Of a stretch of 64,000 bases of DNA, positions 35,901-48,282 are shown one piece after another. Origin of the DNA: Erodium maritimum (lineage: Eukaryota > Streptophyta > Magnoliopsida > Geraniales > Geraniaceae); NCBI GenBank assembly GCA_963921825.1, contig OY997596.1, positions 58,230,754 through 58,294,753 on the forward strand, written 5' to 3'. The position numbers were made by a program, and so were the translations under genes. The first letter of the stretch is position 1. Each line of letters opens with the position of its first letter. A model generated the notes under the pieces. That model was not told where the DNA came from. It did not search any database and saw only the letters and a list, made by a program, of their open reading frames with translations.

Positions 35901-36208
35901 ACTCACATTCCACAGTTTTGACAAATCAAACAAAATTTCCATCAAATCGAAGTTCAATCAGTAACACGCAGCAGATAGATGCGATCAAAGAAACCATCAC
36001 GGCCCAATCGAGCACACATCAACAAAAACGGATTGACGTTGACGGATCGAAGAGAAAAACAGAACCCAATCGAAACACTACAGCTGAGGAATCGGAAGAG
36101 ACAGTGAAGAGAGAGGAGAACAATTGAGATGTGCAGTGCTGTGAGCTGAGCTTACCTCTTGTGCTCGAAATTGAGGAGATGATTCGAAGAAGCTTTAGCC
36201 GCCTTCAT
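29905..36208 (-). CDS. TBC-domain Rab GTPase-activating protein with premature C-terminal stop
   Basis: Sixteen exons join in frame to 769 residues: 36208-36156, 35627-35558, 35255-34629, 34541-34359, 34241-34128, 33948-33890, 33633-33567, 33465-33414, 33319-33227, 33123-33040, 32931-32543, 32213-32152, 31780-31711, 30763-30683, 30589-30488, 30108-29905. The N-terminus MKAAKASSNHLLNFEHKRDA leads to an acidic region and a TBC domain starting near GGVPMALRGELWQAFVGVKA. The arginine finger is IEKDLPR (I-x2-D-x2-R) and the glutamine finger VGYCQ; both catalytic residues are present, so GAP activity is expected. Later signatures are WVTGPWFLTIFMNMLPWE and RVWDVLLFEGN. The C-terminal third is coiled-coil-like (EQLEQEVAELRRAHADKQEQ). 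By family knowledge it stimulates GTP hydrolysis by Rab/Ypt proteins in membrane traffic; the Rab is unknown. Translation ends at TAG 29907-29905 after RPFGLG, where relatives continue W-R-D. Confidence 0.92.
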
Positions 36209-36503
36209 TGCGGAGCGTGGACTGGTGCGATTGGTCGATTTTGATGGAGAAATGGAGAGAGATCTTAGGAAGAAGAAGGCTCGTCCCGTCCTTGATTTGC
36301 TCTCAGTGTTTCTCTCTCTACTCTGCAACTATAAATTCTAGAGAGAGAAAGAGAAACACCATGTTTGGATATTGACAATGAAAGAGAAGCTTATCGGTTG
36401 ACGATTGCAATTAGCGAAATTTCCGTCGCATTATTACAATACATGTGGCGATTTCTTAACTGGGAGCCCAAAAATAATAATTTAGATTATATATTTTTTG
36501 TTG
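36209..36503 (-). promoter_or_regulatory. Rab-GAP gene leader and promoter
   Basis: Immediately upstream of the minus-strand start codon is a leader-like stretch with CT/GA-rich tracts at 36245-36355, typical of plant core promoters. No unambiguous TATA box was assigned. The region ends at a transposon insertion at 36504. Confidence 0.4.
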
Positions 36504-37218
36504 TTATTTTTAGGGTTAATTCCACTTTGCTACCTTAAAGTTTTAGATTCTATTTAAACTGTCTGAATTTTGTTGTGTCGTCTTGTTATCTTAGAGTTTC
36601 GTTTGTTTCGATCTAAAACTTCATGTCTACTTTTTTTATGTTTTTCTTTCTTGATTTAATTTTTTGAGGTTTTTTTAGAAGAACAGATACTATTGTTACT
36701 GAAATATAAAGTAGGTCAATGAGCACATAATTGTACTCATCATACATGTCATAAACCAAGAAGCTAACATAATGCAATGACATGAAAATAAACTTTGCTC
36801 CGGACATAGGGGCGGTCGAAGGGGACATCTGCGGTAGCATCCTGAGATACCGATACGACATACTTCTACCAAATGGCACTGGTCGAGCCAACCAAGTGAG
36901 AGGGGAATAATGGTGGACTGACATCTCCCCCAGTAAGTCATCGTGTGTCGTCCTCCCTAGAATGATACTTTTAGGGCTCATTTTTTTGAGGTTTTGAAAG
37001 ATGAGTGTGTTGCAGATATTCGGAGGAAGAAGTTGATTAAATTGAAATGGGTAATGAGTGGAAGAAGAGGGCATTAGTGAGGTAATATATTATTAGAAGG
37101 TAATAAATCGAGACAAACGAAATTTTAAGATAGTGAGACGACACAAATTTTTTTTAGGACAGTTTAAATAGAATCTGAAATTTTTAAGAGAGTGAGATGG
37201 AATTAATCGTTAGTTTTA
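36504..37218. mobile_element. Mutator-type MITE carrying a nested LINE fragment
   Basis: The outer element spans 36513-37209. The left arm starts GGGTTAATTCCACTTTGC; the right arm, inverted, ends GAGATGGAATTAATCG. About 110 bases of each arm correspond, with shared phrases such as CAGTTTAAATAGAATCT. The flanking nine bases TTATTTTTA and TTAGTTTTA match at eight positions. The interior is interrupted by the LINE fragment described separately, so the original MITE was roughly 375 bp. Confidence 0.82.
36660..36995 (-). mobile_element. 5'-truncated LINE fragment nested in a MITE
   Basis: TTTTTTGAGGTTTT occurs exactly at 36660-36673 and 36982-36995, a 14-bp target-site duplication. The T-rich left junction is a short poly-A tail of a minus-strand element of about 308 bp. 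The interior at 36790-36980 resembles 1045-1210 in the large LINE near the window start. The order of events is clear: the MITE inserted first, then the LINE inserted into it. Confidence 0.8.
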
Positions 37219-39495
37219 TATTTGAATTTTTAAGATAAAAATAGTTGTTTTGAAATAAATTTATACAAAATATAATAAAGAGATGGATTCGTGGTGTTTT
37301 AAACAAACGTTAATAAAAATGAAGACAATTTATACAAAAAAATATACTAAACATACTGCATTATTTATTTATTTATTTATAATTATCTCTGATTGAACAA
37401 AATAATAATATATTTTACTGTTTTATTTTTAATGGGAACTTTCCTGTCTTAATATACAAATGGTGATAAGAGTTAAGTTTTGTTGACAAGAAGAGTTTAA
37501 TGTAGGTGGTACGTGCTACGTTGGGTGGGACATATGTTTAATTGTGATCTGTAAAAAAGATTAAAAATTATCACTTAATGTTATGCTAAAAATATTAATT
37601 TTCCAATTTTGCATGTGCTATAGTCTATATATGTATTTCAGGTTGGTGGGTTGTTGAGAAATGGACAATGTTTATAAATATATGGATGATAAATTTGGTT
37701 TAGAGTTAGTGTAGGTTTGGTGTTTTTCATTACGGTAGATATGAAGAAAGCGATTGGAGTCGGAGCTACCAGTTTTAAGCGTCACAAATCCATTAAAGGG
37801 GTCTAGGGTTAAGGATACAGTAAAAGCGCAACATATGAGAGGAGAGAAACGCCTTGCCTATCCGAACGATAGCCCTAGGATCATGTGACTAGGTGTATAT
37901 ATTTCTCAATCGCCTAGTTTAGGATGAACCCAACTTCACAAGGTATTATGTCAACTCCCGTCATGTTAGACGGTTTTCAGCAAGCTCTTAATTAACGATA
38001 CTCTCATAACTATCTGGGAGAGGACGCCAGAAGTTGGTAACCAAGTCGGGAGGATACTCCAATTGCACCTAACAAGTTCAATAGGGAAGGTTTAGCCAAG
38101 TCTCCCACCCAATCATCTACCGAATATCCCTGAAGTGGTCGTCACTCACCCGATAAGGTTCGAATATTGGATGATCATGGGTCATGCTTTCTACTAGGTC
38201 TTTCGTCGAATACTCACAGAGTGGTCGTCACTCACTCCGCATTGTTCGTCCAACGAATGATTTTTTAGATTTCTACTGATACCTGGGCCGCTAAGGGTTT
38301 TCATTCTTGTTATTCATGTTGCTTGTTAGTTTTGAATTTTTCACGTAGCTTCTAGTTTTAGCATAATTTAGCCTCGTGTATCTCTATTATTATTAACACC
38401 ACGTTTAGTATTAAAAAATCCAATTATTTCTCTAATTAAATTATTGGGTAAAGCAAAAAAAATGTAACACATTAAACAATCTATTAATAAGTTATATTAT
38501 GAGACTATGTTTTTTTAATTAATCTTAAACTAACTTTTCCTTAACTAAATTTTACGTCTCACACTCTAAAAACCTAGTGTCGCACAACACTTTGGTCATG
38601 GTCATGGATTACGCCATGGTTCTATTATTTCTGATCATAAGATCAACAATGTTAGGGGATGACGTCATCAATCACAGTATTGTCTGGCGAGGCGACAAAG
38701 ACAATTGTTCGATGAGGACGGCGAGAGGCGAATCCGGTAATGATTTTTTTCTATGTCCGAGCACAACTATAGTAATTCTTTACTTAGTCTAAGAGATTTT
38801 ATTTTAAGTCTAAGAGACTATGAAGAGCCTTGAGGGCTAACCCGATATCGATCCCATCAACTAATGGTTTCGATTTGTCGAGATTTGGTTTTGGTACAAC
38901 TCTAGCAGTCGAACACATGCACAAACCGGTTAGGAAAGGTCTCGGAGCAATATAGACGGTAGATTTGGGATCCGGGAGGAACGACGATAGGATGGGGTCT
39001 GTCTCCGCGGCACCCACGGTCGGAAAATCGAGTTTGGATCACAAGATGCTGCTGGAGGATCCACTTTATTCTTGTTGTTTTTATTCTGTTATTTACTTTT
39101 AGTACTCTATTGGTTTTTGGTTGTTGGAATTTATCTTCATTTATTTCGTTTATCAGCAAATGATACAACGTAGGGATAGTTCTCTTTGTCTATGATGCAA
39201 ACTAGACTATTTCTACGAGTTCATGAGCGTCGGGTGTCCTACGGGAGACGCGGTCTTATATTGTTCTCAAGACTCTTTAGTCCTATTTGTAAAGTCTCAC
39301 GTTCTCTAAAAAAATGAGACTAATTTTTTTATTATTGGTCATTTTATACACATGTACATATATCTTTCTCATTATCGTATCGGGTATTCAAGAAATAAGT
39401 TTATATTGGCTAAAATATATATTTTGATAATTTCAATATAAAAGTTGTATATCTTGTTTGATGAGTTTTAGGTTCGAGTCCCATGCAACCTATCG
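37219..39495. other. Long gene-free stretch, possible old retroelement pieces
   Basis: AT-rich spacer with two GC-richer patches, 37740-38300 and 38570-39310. In the first, the phrase GAATA-TC(A/C)C followed by GTGGTCGTCACTCAC occurs twice (about 38115 and 38208), a short internal repeat. Frames such as 38799-39017 are open but unrecognised. These patches look like decayed repeats; I found no terminal structure to prove it. Confidence 0.3.
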
Positions 39496-40862
39496 TAAAA
39501 TTATGGGAAAATTTCAATTTAATACCCTGACAAACATTTATTTGTAATATAATACCCTAACCTGTTTTTTTTGCAATATAATACCCTGGCAAACATTTAT
39601 TTTCAGTTTGATACCCAACGTTACTTTTCCGTTAACTTTCCATCCAAAAGTGTAAAAAGTCCAAAATGCCCCTCCATAACAATCAAATTTTCAACACATG
39701 TCATTGGTTTTTTTAAAAAAAATCATTTTTTAAAATTTTCAGTTTTTAAAATTCTTTTATTATTATTTATTTTAAACTTCTTTTATTTATTTCTAAAATC
39801 AATTTTTATTTTTTAAAAATATGTTTTTATTTTTAAAAAATCAGTTTTATTTTAAAATCAGTTTTTATATCGAAAAAAGTTTTATCTTCAAAAAAAATTC
39901 TTTTAATTTTCTTTCTTTTTCTAATTTTCATATTTTTTTTTGTTTCTGTTCTTCAAACTCAATTTCTCAAACTCAATCTCACCATTTTCCCTTTTCGTGA
40001 CAATTGCCCAGAAAGCTATCACATATTGCTTCACAATCTCCTTCTCATCTATCAAGAACCCCCTGAATCTTCTCATCAACACTAACACCTCACCAATAAT
40101 TTATTATCATTGTTACATTGCATCAAGAAGCTTCACACTGAAATAAATGAGAAATCAATTAGTAAAAGGATGAGCGAGGAAGTGATGGGATGGAGAGACA
40201 GTTGGTCCAAGTGAGCACCATTTTTGGGTTTGACTCTAAACTTCAAATTCAGAGTTTCAGCAGCGAGAACCCCCACGGCGGACGTGTTCATTCGATGAGT
40301 AAATCCGTGCCTACACCAGCAGAAATAGCCGTCGTCGACGCGGAGAACTGGGGCAGCAGATCCGGTTGCAGGCACGGAGACGGCGGAGGACTAGATCTGA
40401 TGGCCAAGACGGTCGGGCGAACGGCGTCGTACTCTGTCTACTATTACCCAACCAAACCCACACCTGCTAATCCTGGTACAAGGAGGCCATGGTTCTGCCT
40501 CATCTCTTGTGGGGGTGGTGGCCGAAGGATTGTTGCAAGAGAGGAGCGAAGCATAACGAGGAGAGGGTGAGAAAAGGAGAGAGAGAATGACACTGTTCAA
40601 AAAAGAGGATAAATAATTAGGGTTAAAGGGTATTCTTGGTATTTTGTAGAAATACAAGGTCATGTGCTGTGCACATGACCATTTTCCGTCCAAAAATGGA
40701 CGGAAAATTAACGTTGGGTAGCAAACTGAAAACAAATGTTTACTTTAAGTACCAATTTGAAAATAAATGTTTGTTAGATTATTATATTGTAAAAAAAATA
40801 AGTTAGGATATTATATTACAAATAAATGTTTGTTATTAAATTGAAATTTTCCCTAAAATTAT
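39496..40862. mobile_element. Pack-MULE-like element with perfect 9-bp duplication
   Basis: TAAAATTAT is repeated exactly at 39496-39504 and 40854-40862. The element 39505-40853 (1,349 bp) starts GGGAAAATTTCAATTTAATA and ends in the inverted TATTAAATTGAAATTTTCCC. Sub-terminal sequences are also inverted. Between AT-rich arms lies a GC-rich core, 40190-40570, open for 126 codons on the plus strand, with a composition quite unlike the arms. This architecture is that of a Mutator-like element carrying captured genomic DNA. The source of the core is not recognised, and no transposase is present. Confidence 0.85.
40190..40570 (+). other. GC-rich cargo of the Pack-MULE-like element
   Basis: An open frame of 126 codons starts MERQLVQVSTIFGFDSKLQI and includes YSVYYYPTKPTPANPGT and RPWFCLISCGGGG. 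No domain is recognised. The frame ends close to the right arm. It may be a captured exon fragment in any frame or strand; the minus strand is also open at 40391-40735. Treat it as candidate cargo, not as an established gene. Confidence 0.35.
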
Positions 40863-41399
40863 CGATCTCTCCGTCTTTTGTTTTTATGTGTAGAAATATG
40901 CATTTTGTCCTGTCAAATCCGCATGACATGATTGTCCCCAACATCGTCTAAATCTTACACGTAATCCATATTGGTAGGAATCATAAACGTTGGAAGAGCA
41001 CGTTGTACGCACTCTAAATATAACTGGTATATGTAATAAATAGTACATGCATGAGTATATGATAAGCCCACCATTAATGAGTAGTTAAAAACTTAAAATG
41101 CTTACACCCTTATGTATATATAATTGTGTTCTTGTGTATATTCAAATTAAGTGAATAAGATTAGTTCTTATTTTTACATGGTGTAAGAGTCGTGGTTATT
41201 AGCTCTGTGTGATTTAGAAATGTTAGAGCATGTCTTCATTGTGTTCAGATGTGCACAAAGTCTTCTTACCACTGCCCAGGTGTGTTGTTTGGCGTTATTC
41301 TGATGACAAAATTTTCTCACTTCCTATTCCATAAGCCACAAACGCTTCCGACTAACATACATCTAAAATTTCAGTCTCGTCTGACCAACAACTAAGTCT

Positions 41400-43480
41400 C
41401 ACGCGTCGGGAAAAGCCGAGAGACATTTGGGTATGTCGCCTCTAGTTTTCCAATTTTCGAGCATCCCTGACCCTTACGTTAGTCATGCGACAGAGACCAT
41501 TGGGGGGAGGAGAGGATGACGCCAAGTAGTCGAGAAGGTATCCAAGAAAAGGAGGAGGTTTGGGATCGGGTTGTGCCATATCCCATTGGGAAAGGACGTG
41601 TCTCCTCAACATCGTCCCGTTCAGCCGTTTGGTGTTCATTGGAACTATCGAGGTTGCGTAAAAGACCTCGCCTGGTTGTTTTGGGCAATAAAGGCTCATG
41701 TTACTGATCTGCGACAACACATCGCCACTATCGATTTTCCACCGTTTGTTATTGACATTATAGAAGAGACAACACCGTCTTCCATCATCGGCAACACCTA
41801 CTAATCCAACCGTTGATCCCAACCTCCATAATCCAGATTGAGGGATTGAAAGGACCCGAAACATATATCCATAGCGATTGGATTCGACCCTCTCTTGTCG
41901 TCGGATCCGTTCTTATCCTCCTTATGATACTGGTGGTCCGTAGAGCAAATGAGGAGGTATGAGACCAAAGCAAAGCCACTGCATGTGGCGGTGGGGTAGC
42001 AAGGAGCCTTTGATCCATTGCCCTGGCAGTTATAAGAAGGCATCCAACGAGTAATCCGCCAGAAAAATGAGGAAGAAGGTGGTGATGGAGGATTGGCGGT
42101 GGATGGACGGGACGAGACCCAAAAAAGAGAACGTCAACGATGACGTGGAACCCAATAGAGAGAGATAAAGCGTCTACCTTATTAGTGAAGTTTTATAGAT
42201 GCTATAGTCTATAAATAAACTCAGGGTAGTCTGTCAAAAGCAGACTCAAAAACAAAACTTGTTAGACTTATATGCCAAAATAAAAAACAACTTTGACAAC
42301 TTAAATAAAAACCAACAGGACCTAAAGATTATACCTAAAACACGTCTACGTTAAATGTTATTCATTGAGTTATAAAATTGTTAAACCCAAACATGTTTTT
42401 TTAGCATATACGTATTTTATTAATAAAAAAATGACGATACAGACACAAACATAATCATAAAATCAAAAGTAATACCAAAAATAAAAGAGTGAGACATAAG
42501 TCATGACTTGTAGTTACCATACATTAACCCTATAACCAGAGACTCGGCTAATCCAGGAACAATCTATTGGTGGATAGTCTCCATATTGATGGCTACTCAA
42601 TTGTAGCTCACATAAATCACTTCCTGACTCGACCTGAAAATGTCCGTGAAAATTGATATGGGCCGTTTGAGGGGATAACGGGCATCCAGGGAGAACATCA
42701 GGAAATGGGATAATTAAGGTGTCGGGCTTGCATCGATCGTGGCAGGCGAGGTGTGAGTCCTCACACACACACCGTTGCTCATCCTTAGACTCATTGGATA
42801 CAACAAGGTTGCGTAAAAGACCTCATCAGGTTTTTTGGGCCAATAGGAGTTGTGATCAGTGTTTTACGACTACACCGCGTCGCCGTTGAATTTTCTCCCC
42901 GATCCAACGGAGGAGGTTCGAGCGACCTTGCACGAACGCCCCAAGTGATCAGGTGTTTTTTGAGTTGATCGTCAGGTCCTAGGTCATGCCTTTGATGGGT
43001 TGGGATCAGAGGTGGCAGAGGAGACGGAGAGTAAGACGAAAACATGTGCGACGAAGGAGGTGAAGGCAACAACGGGGATGACGAAAGAGGTAAAGGCGAC
43101 ATCGGAGGTGAATGCGGCAAAGGAGACAACAAAGGCGGAGGCAAAGGAGGAGGTGTAGTGAAGACGACAAAGGATGCGGAGGCAGAGACGACAACTGAGG
43201 TGATGGTGCTGGTGGCGATGACAGTAGAGCTGACGATGGGGAAATAACCTTAGAGACTACTTGAGGTTTTCTCTTCCACACAGATTTGATGAACTTTGTG
43301 TTAGGACAGGGAAATGATACCAACGGAGGGACGTGGACACGGGCCTCCAAAGATTGGTGGTTGGCAACATCAACAAGGGATCAGAAAGAAAAACGATGAG
43401 AGTCATGACAAACGTATGATCAGGAGAACAAAAGGAACGGTACAAAAAGAAGATAAAGAATAACCCTTTCCCTAAAAAAT
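41400..43480 (-). repeat. Decayed dispersed-repeat region (two related halves)
   Basis: Two blocks share the phrase AGGTTGCGTAAAAGACCTC (near 41651 and 42805) followed by similar text: GGTTGTTTTGGGC-AATA in the first and GGTTTTTTGGGCCAATA in the second. They are two copies of one repeat in the same orientation. Minus-strand frames at 41442-41864 and 42791-43350 are GC-rich and low in complexity, like LINE 5' regions, but contain no diagnostic domain. I infer old non-LTR insertions. No intact gene. Confidence 0.45.
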
Positions 43481-44516
43481 AATGTGTTACGAAAATTGTT
43501 TGGAAATGGTGTTTGAGTTCTGAAAATATTGAAATGTGTATGCAGATTTTATATGATTATGTTGATTTAAAAGGTGTATAAATTGTGTGATACCATTGAC
43601 ATAAAGGAAAGGTCAATCATATTTGTAACAGAAAAATGGATATTTTCTACTTAAAGTAAAGATCCGAACCTTTACGTTTATGTAGATCTTTGCAAAATAA
43701 AAGGTTGACATAAACATATAACTAAAATATTAACATACAAAACTGTAGTTTGAATCATACTAATGACATTAAAATATTAACACTAAAAGATGATACATTT
43801 TGTTCCCGACGGTCCCTTTCGCGACAATATACGAATCTTTCTCCATCTCAACATTCAACCGCTTCAATCTCCTGGAAAGAATGTTGGTCACCATCTCAAT
43901 TACTATATTTTTCTAGTATCATAGATGTACATTTGATCGTTGATAAAAAAACGACCTATTGATTGGTTGTTTAGGCCCTATGTTTTTTTTTTGGTATTCG
44001 AGTCTGTATACATGTCGTGAATGTCAAATTCGATGTATGAGAGTTATCGTCTCGCTGATCGTCCTTCGCATTCCCAAAAACGACCAATAGATACAACACT
44101 TATATTATATAACATGTAAGGTTTATTAATTAAAAAACTACAAATAAGAGTGAATAAAAAGAACTCAGAATACATGATAAAAGTTCAAAAAAAAATCATA
44201 ACTTTTTAAAGTAAAGTTAATATATTAAATCAAAGATAATCAAGATTTTACTCCTTTCACTAACGTGACATAACCGATAAAACTCTGAGTGTTTTGATTG
44301 TTTAACAATCTCAATCAATTTCAAAACTCAAACACTCATATGTGAAATAAAGAAATGTTCAGTGGTGCCGACACTAATTGTGTCTTATTTTGACCATAAC
44401 TTCCAAACATGTATTTACGAAGAAACTTGTTGACAAATGAGCACAACATTGGACGATTAAATTCATGAAAGGGACAAGCTATTTATATTGGTTATACACA
44501 AATGATCTCAAACTCC
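43481..44516. other. AT-rich spacer, nothing recognised
   Basis: AT-rich sequence with only short open frames and no transposon termini I could pair. It ends at the TAA duplication of the PIF/Harbinger element. Confidence 0.4.
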
Positions 44517-45726
44517 TAAGAGCATCAACAATTAAGGCGCTGGCAGGGAGAAAACGCCGACGAAGAACTGGCGGGGAGCTCTCTGGCGAGGATGGCTGAC
44601 GACGATCTTCTCCCTGGCAGTTCACGCCGGCGGCAACGGCTAGTTTATCCTCCAAAATCCTTTTTGTCCAATAAAATACTCTTGATCATTGTTAATTTTA
44701 TTTTAAAATAAGACACATCTATATTATCCAAAAAAATCTAAATGTCCAATAGAAAAACCTTGATCCTCGTTTTTTATGTTAAAAAACACACCATAACTAC
44801 AACATTTATGTTTAAACCAACCCTATAAACCTTTATAAAAACCTACCCTCACAAACTAAAAATCACAAACTCTCTACTCTCACTATTCATCCTTCTCAGA
44901 AAGCATCGTCCCAACCCGCATTCTTGTTTGTCCGTCATCATGGCCAACCTACCTGACGATGTTGATTTCAATTCTATTTTAGACGAGATGCTCGAAGACT
45001 GTTTGTCCACCGACGGAGGGTTGTTAGACGACGCTTTGGTCGATTCTCCACCACGGAAGCGAAAATACATATTACACGAGGAGGGTTCGTCCCTACCAAT
45101 GTCATACTTGGAAACACTGCGAGGATGCAAAATGAACGGATGCATTACGGTTGAAGGACGATCTCGTCGAACATCTGGAATAAATTTGGAGACGCTTAGT
45201 TGCTATTCTCGTTTATTAGGTTTTAAGTTCAGTTCTAGGTCATGCAGTTGTGGTTCGCCTTGTCTCAAGTGCTTCGTCTTCAACTCATCTTTTGTACCCT
45301 TTTATCTGTGATGTTTAAGCGTATTGGTTAAAATAGTGATTTTGTCGGGCGTTCCTTTTTTTTCTATACCGTTTGGTGTGATGACCACTTTTTCAAGTTG
45401 TAAATGGTAACTCCAGAACTTGTGTTTCTCGCCATCTTAATCGTCTTCTCATGCAAGGCAAAGCTGTTTGATCGAGTGTTGATCGAACTTGAAATTGACT
45501 CGATTTTAATACTTGTTGTTTTTACATTTAATATTTCATGCTACATAATACAATCCATTAAAAAATTATTTTTCCCCATCTTGTCGGCGCCTCCCCGCCA
45601 GCAACATCTACGCCACTGCAGAGCTCGCTGGCGGTGAGCTGGCTGAGAGATTAAAAACCACTATTTTAATCCATCTCGCCAGCTCCATCTCGCCGGCTAC
45701 CGGCGAGATGGTTGTGAATGCTCTAA
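44517..45726 (+). mobile_element. PIF/Harbinger element with internally deleted transposase
   Basis: TAA flanks the element at 44517-44519 and 45724-45726. The 1,204-bp body (44520-45723) begins GAGCATCAACAATT and ends GTTGTGAATGCTC, an imperfect inverted pair. The ends share CTGGCGGGGAGCT / CGCCAGC-type GC-rich sub-terminal repeats with the MITE at 58030-58303. The inside keeps a fragment of a Harbinger-type coding region (next entry). This element could have been the parent form of the smaller Tourist-like MITEs nearby. Confidence 0.82.
44940..45190 (+). pseudogene. Harbinger transposase relic: N-terminus fused to C-terminus
   Basis: The plus frame from ATG 44940 reads MANLPDDVDFNSILDEMLED, then DSPPRKRKYILHEEGSS, resembling the N-terminus of plant PIF/Harbinger (ALP1-like) proteins just before the catalytic region. 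Shortly after, in shifting frames, come RMQNERMHYG, LKDDLVEHL and WNKFGDA with a stop at about 45190. The LKDDLVEHLWNKFG-type ending is the usual C-terminus of these transposases. The whole DDE catalytic part between is missing, and there are small frameshifts. The identification is from memory of the family. Confidence 0.6.
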
Positions 45727-45773
45727 GAGACATAGAACTTACCCAAATGTTTGGTTGTTGTTTTTTATCAACA

Positions 45774-47040
45774 ATTTTTTTTTAGTGAAACAAGTTTTTG
45801 AAAAGGAAAACACGGTTATGGGAAGAACGCACAAGTAATAGACACGAGCATACCTGAAAAGACACCGCATTATATGGGTACAATAGGTCTACAACCCAAT
45901 ATTGCTGCCATGAAGAAAACAGAAAATAACCCAATCCAAACTAAACAACCGAAGACAAAAACTAAAAGGGTCTAACATACCCAGATATCCCAAATTTTAA
46001 GAACTGGGTCTGAAACCTACATGTAACCACCCTGAAACAAAAGGGGTATAGCATATCCGACCTCCCCCACACCAGTCGACCAACAGACACCTAAAAGACC
46101 CAACAAACCACCCACAACCCCCCCCCCACTACAACCTGAGCCTTCAAAGAAATCCAAGCAACAACCACCTTCAATCCCACACAAGAGTGGGGAGGAAGAT
46201 GAGACGACCGATTGACAGTCAACACCACAAACAATAAAATTTCGACAAGGATAAAACCGACGTCGGAAAATGCTCACCCCAAGAACCAGTGTTCCCGACA
46301 CTTCCACGAATGGCTCAAAAGCCAAAATACCTCGTTGAAGGCCATCACCTTACACACGATGAAGCCCCAGCCCCAAAAGATTGAGGACAGAGGAAAGGGG
46401 AATAAGAAATCAGAGGAACCAAAAGAAGAGAGGGGGAGAAGCTCGCCTCGAAAATCCGAAGGCCAAGCTCTAGAACGAAGAAAACAAGGCCACTGCCTGA
46501 ACAAGTCCGTCCGGTCACCACCAGAGACGAACCTCGAAACTTCGTGCTGCATCACCGCAAGCCGCTTGAAGTTGGAAGGATCTATCGAGAAGAGAGCGAG
46601 GAAATCCGACGACGCAGCCATATGAACTGGAGCGACGCTTGAAGGAGATGCGAGATCTAGAGTCATAAGGGGAAGATTTGTTGAAATCGACGACCATGGG
46701 GACCAGGGATGAGGTTGAAGGCACAAAAGAGGTACACACCCAGGGTAATAGCTCCAAAACACACCAGAGCATGGTGGAAGGTCAGATCTATAGCCAGAAT
46801 AGCCAAATATGAGGAGCCGAAACACAAATGAAGGGAAGAAGAATTAGAAGAAGAACCGTGGAGAAAAAAGGGGGAGAAAAGGTAAGAGAAGGATAAGGAT
46901 AGAGCAAAGGCCAACGGTGGTCGTAGCATTCGAAGCCACCGCCGACGGCGACTCAGGAGAAGAGAAAAGGAACTAGGGTTTTGTTTTTTAGTAGAGAGAC
47001 TAGGGTATGAGGGTCGTGTACGGAGCGACAAAGAGCGATA
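45774..47040 (-). mobile_element. Poly-A retroposon, minus strand, no coding capacity proven
   Basis: A T-run at 45774-45783 is followed by a GC-richer block to about 47035, so on the minus strand the block ends TTTCACT plus poly-A like plant LINEs. The far (5') end starts near CGCTCTTTGTCGCTCCG. Long minus-strand frames, for example 46274-46825, are open but lack recognised domains. A flanking duplication could not be matched. It is probably another LINE derivative without reverse transcriptase. Confidence 0.5.
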
Positions 47041-48147
47041 CCGATGAGCGAGATGAGGTCAAAGCTTGCGATACAACTGATTGGTCCGATTTTCATGACT
47101 GGTGGGCTTGCTTATTGATGTTATGATATGTACCTGTATCAGCCCAACAGTCAAATCTTTTTACTAGTTTGAGGGTTATGCCCTTCTTTCATTTGACCTC
47201 CCCCGTCGTATTATTAGTTCTTTTGTTGGTATGCCTATTGACATTATTAGCGAGAATGGTGATAGTATGACTTTATTATGGTTCCCAACGAAACATGGCA
47301 GTGTGGCGTTTCGAACCTAGGCAACAGAGATACCATTGATCTTGGGGTTCGGACTACGGAGGCCCCGTGAATCTTCGCTTAGGCGGAGGCTCTTAGTGAG
47401 TCCTTCTGGTTGGGGCGTCCTCATTGTTGAGGAAAGAGGAGAGCACCAATGGAGGATTAACGGCTTGATTGAGGAACATGGTGGCAGGATGCACCATGAG
47501 ATACGACATTCTCGACCTAAGACATACGCCGAGAGATACCTTTTTCCATTCCAGTGAAGGGGGTAGAGTTCTGTCGATAGGGTTAGGCTTGTAGATATGG
47601 TCTGGACATAGTGGGGTCTATCAGTACCGAGGGAGAGACATACAAATAAGCGAGGGGCGGCAAACACCCCCGGCTACTCCAATGAGTAGCAGAGAGGTTG
47701 GTGAGGGGTTTGCGATCCTACCGTCTCACCAATTACATGGTGGCATCGGTTTCACCAAGTACCGCTACGATATTCTACTACCGGATCAAGAGTCAGCTCT
47801 TTTACGTTTCTAAAGACCCTCATTATCGTCAAAGGGAGGACGACGTCAGTTGTTTCCTCGAGAGAATGCATTATCTAATTGTGCCCTTTCGTTTATTCTC
47901 AAATCATAACCCTGACCTATCAACTTTTTCTGTTACTCACTTAACGGTCGTTAAAATTTTGGAAAGAAAATGTCAGATATTACGATCAACGTCATTATAT
48001 TAAAACGAACATTTGTTTTGATTAGGATTTAGTAATAATCAAACGATGAGAATACGAACATCAAGTTATCCTACAATTTATGCAATGGGAAGGTATAGAG
48101 TGGGATGAACCAACCAAAAGGGAGAGCGTGATGATGTCAGGTAAGGC
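47041..48147. other. Unassigned spacer with possible repeat remnants
   Basis: Moderate GC with several short open frames on both strands (for example 47317-47667 minus and 47698-48003 plus), none recognised. A short AGGGAGGACGACGT phrase at 47835 is the reverse of a block in the LINE 3' region at about 1181, hinting at another fragment in the opposite orientation. No gene seen. Confidence 0.3.
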
Positions 48148-48282
48148 CTAAAACAGAGGAACATGGCAGCTTCCATGTACATGTGGGTCCACTCCATCCC
48201 CATCATCATCACCCTCCATCAACCCTAACTCCTCCTCCTTCCTCCTCCACGTCTCCACCCAAAATCTCCTCACCCAAATCCC

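Noticed and set aside
46274-46825. 183-codon minus-strand frame
   Set aside because: Part of a poly-A retroposon block; the translation has no recognised domain and overlaps other open frames on both strands.
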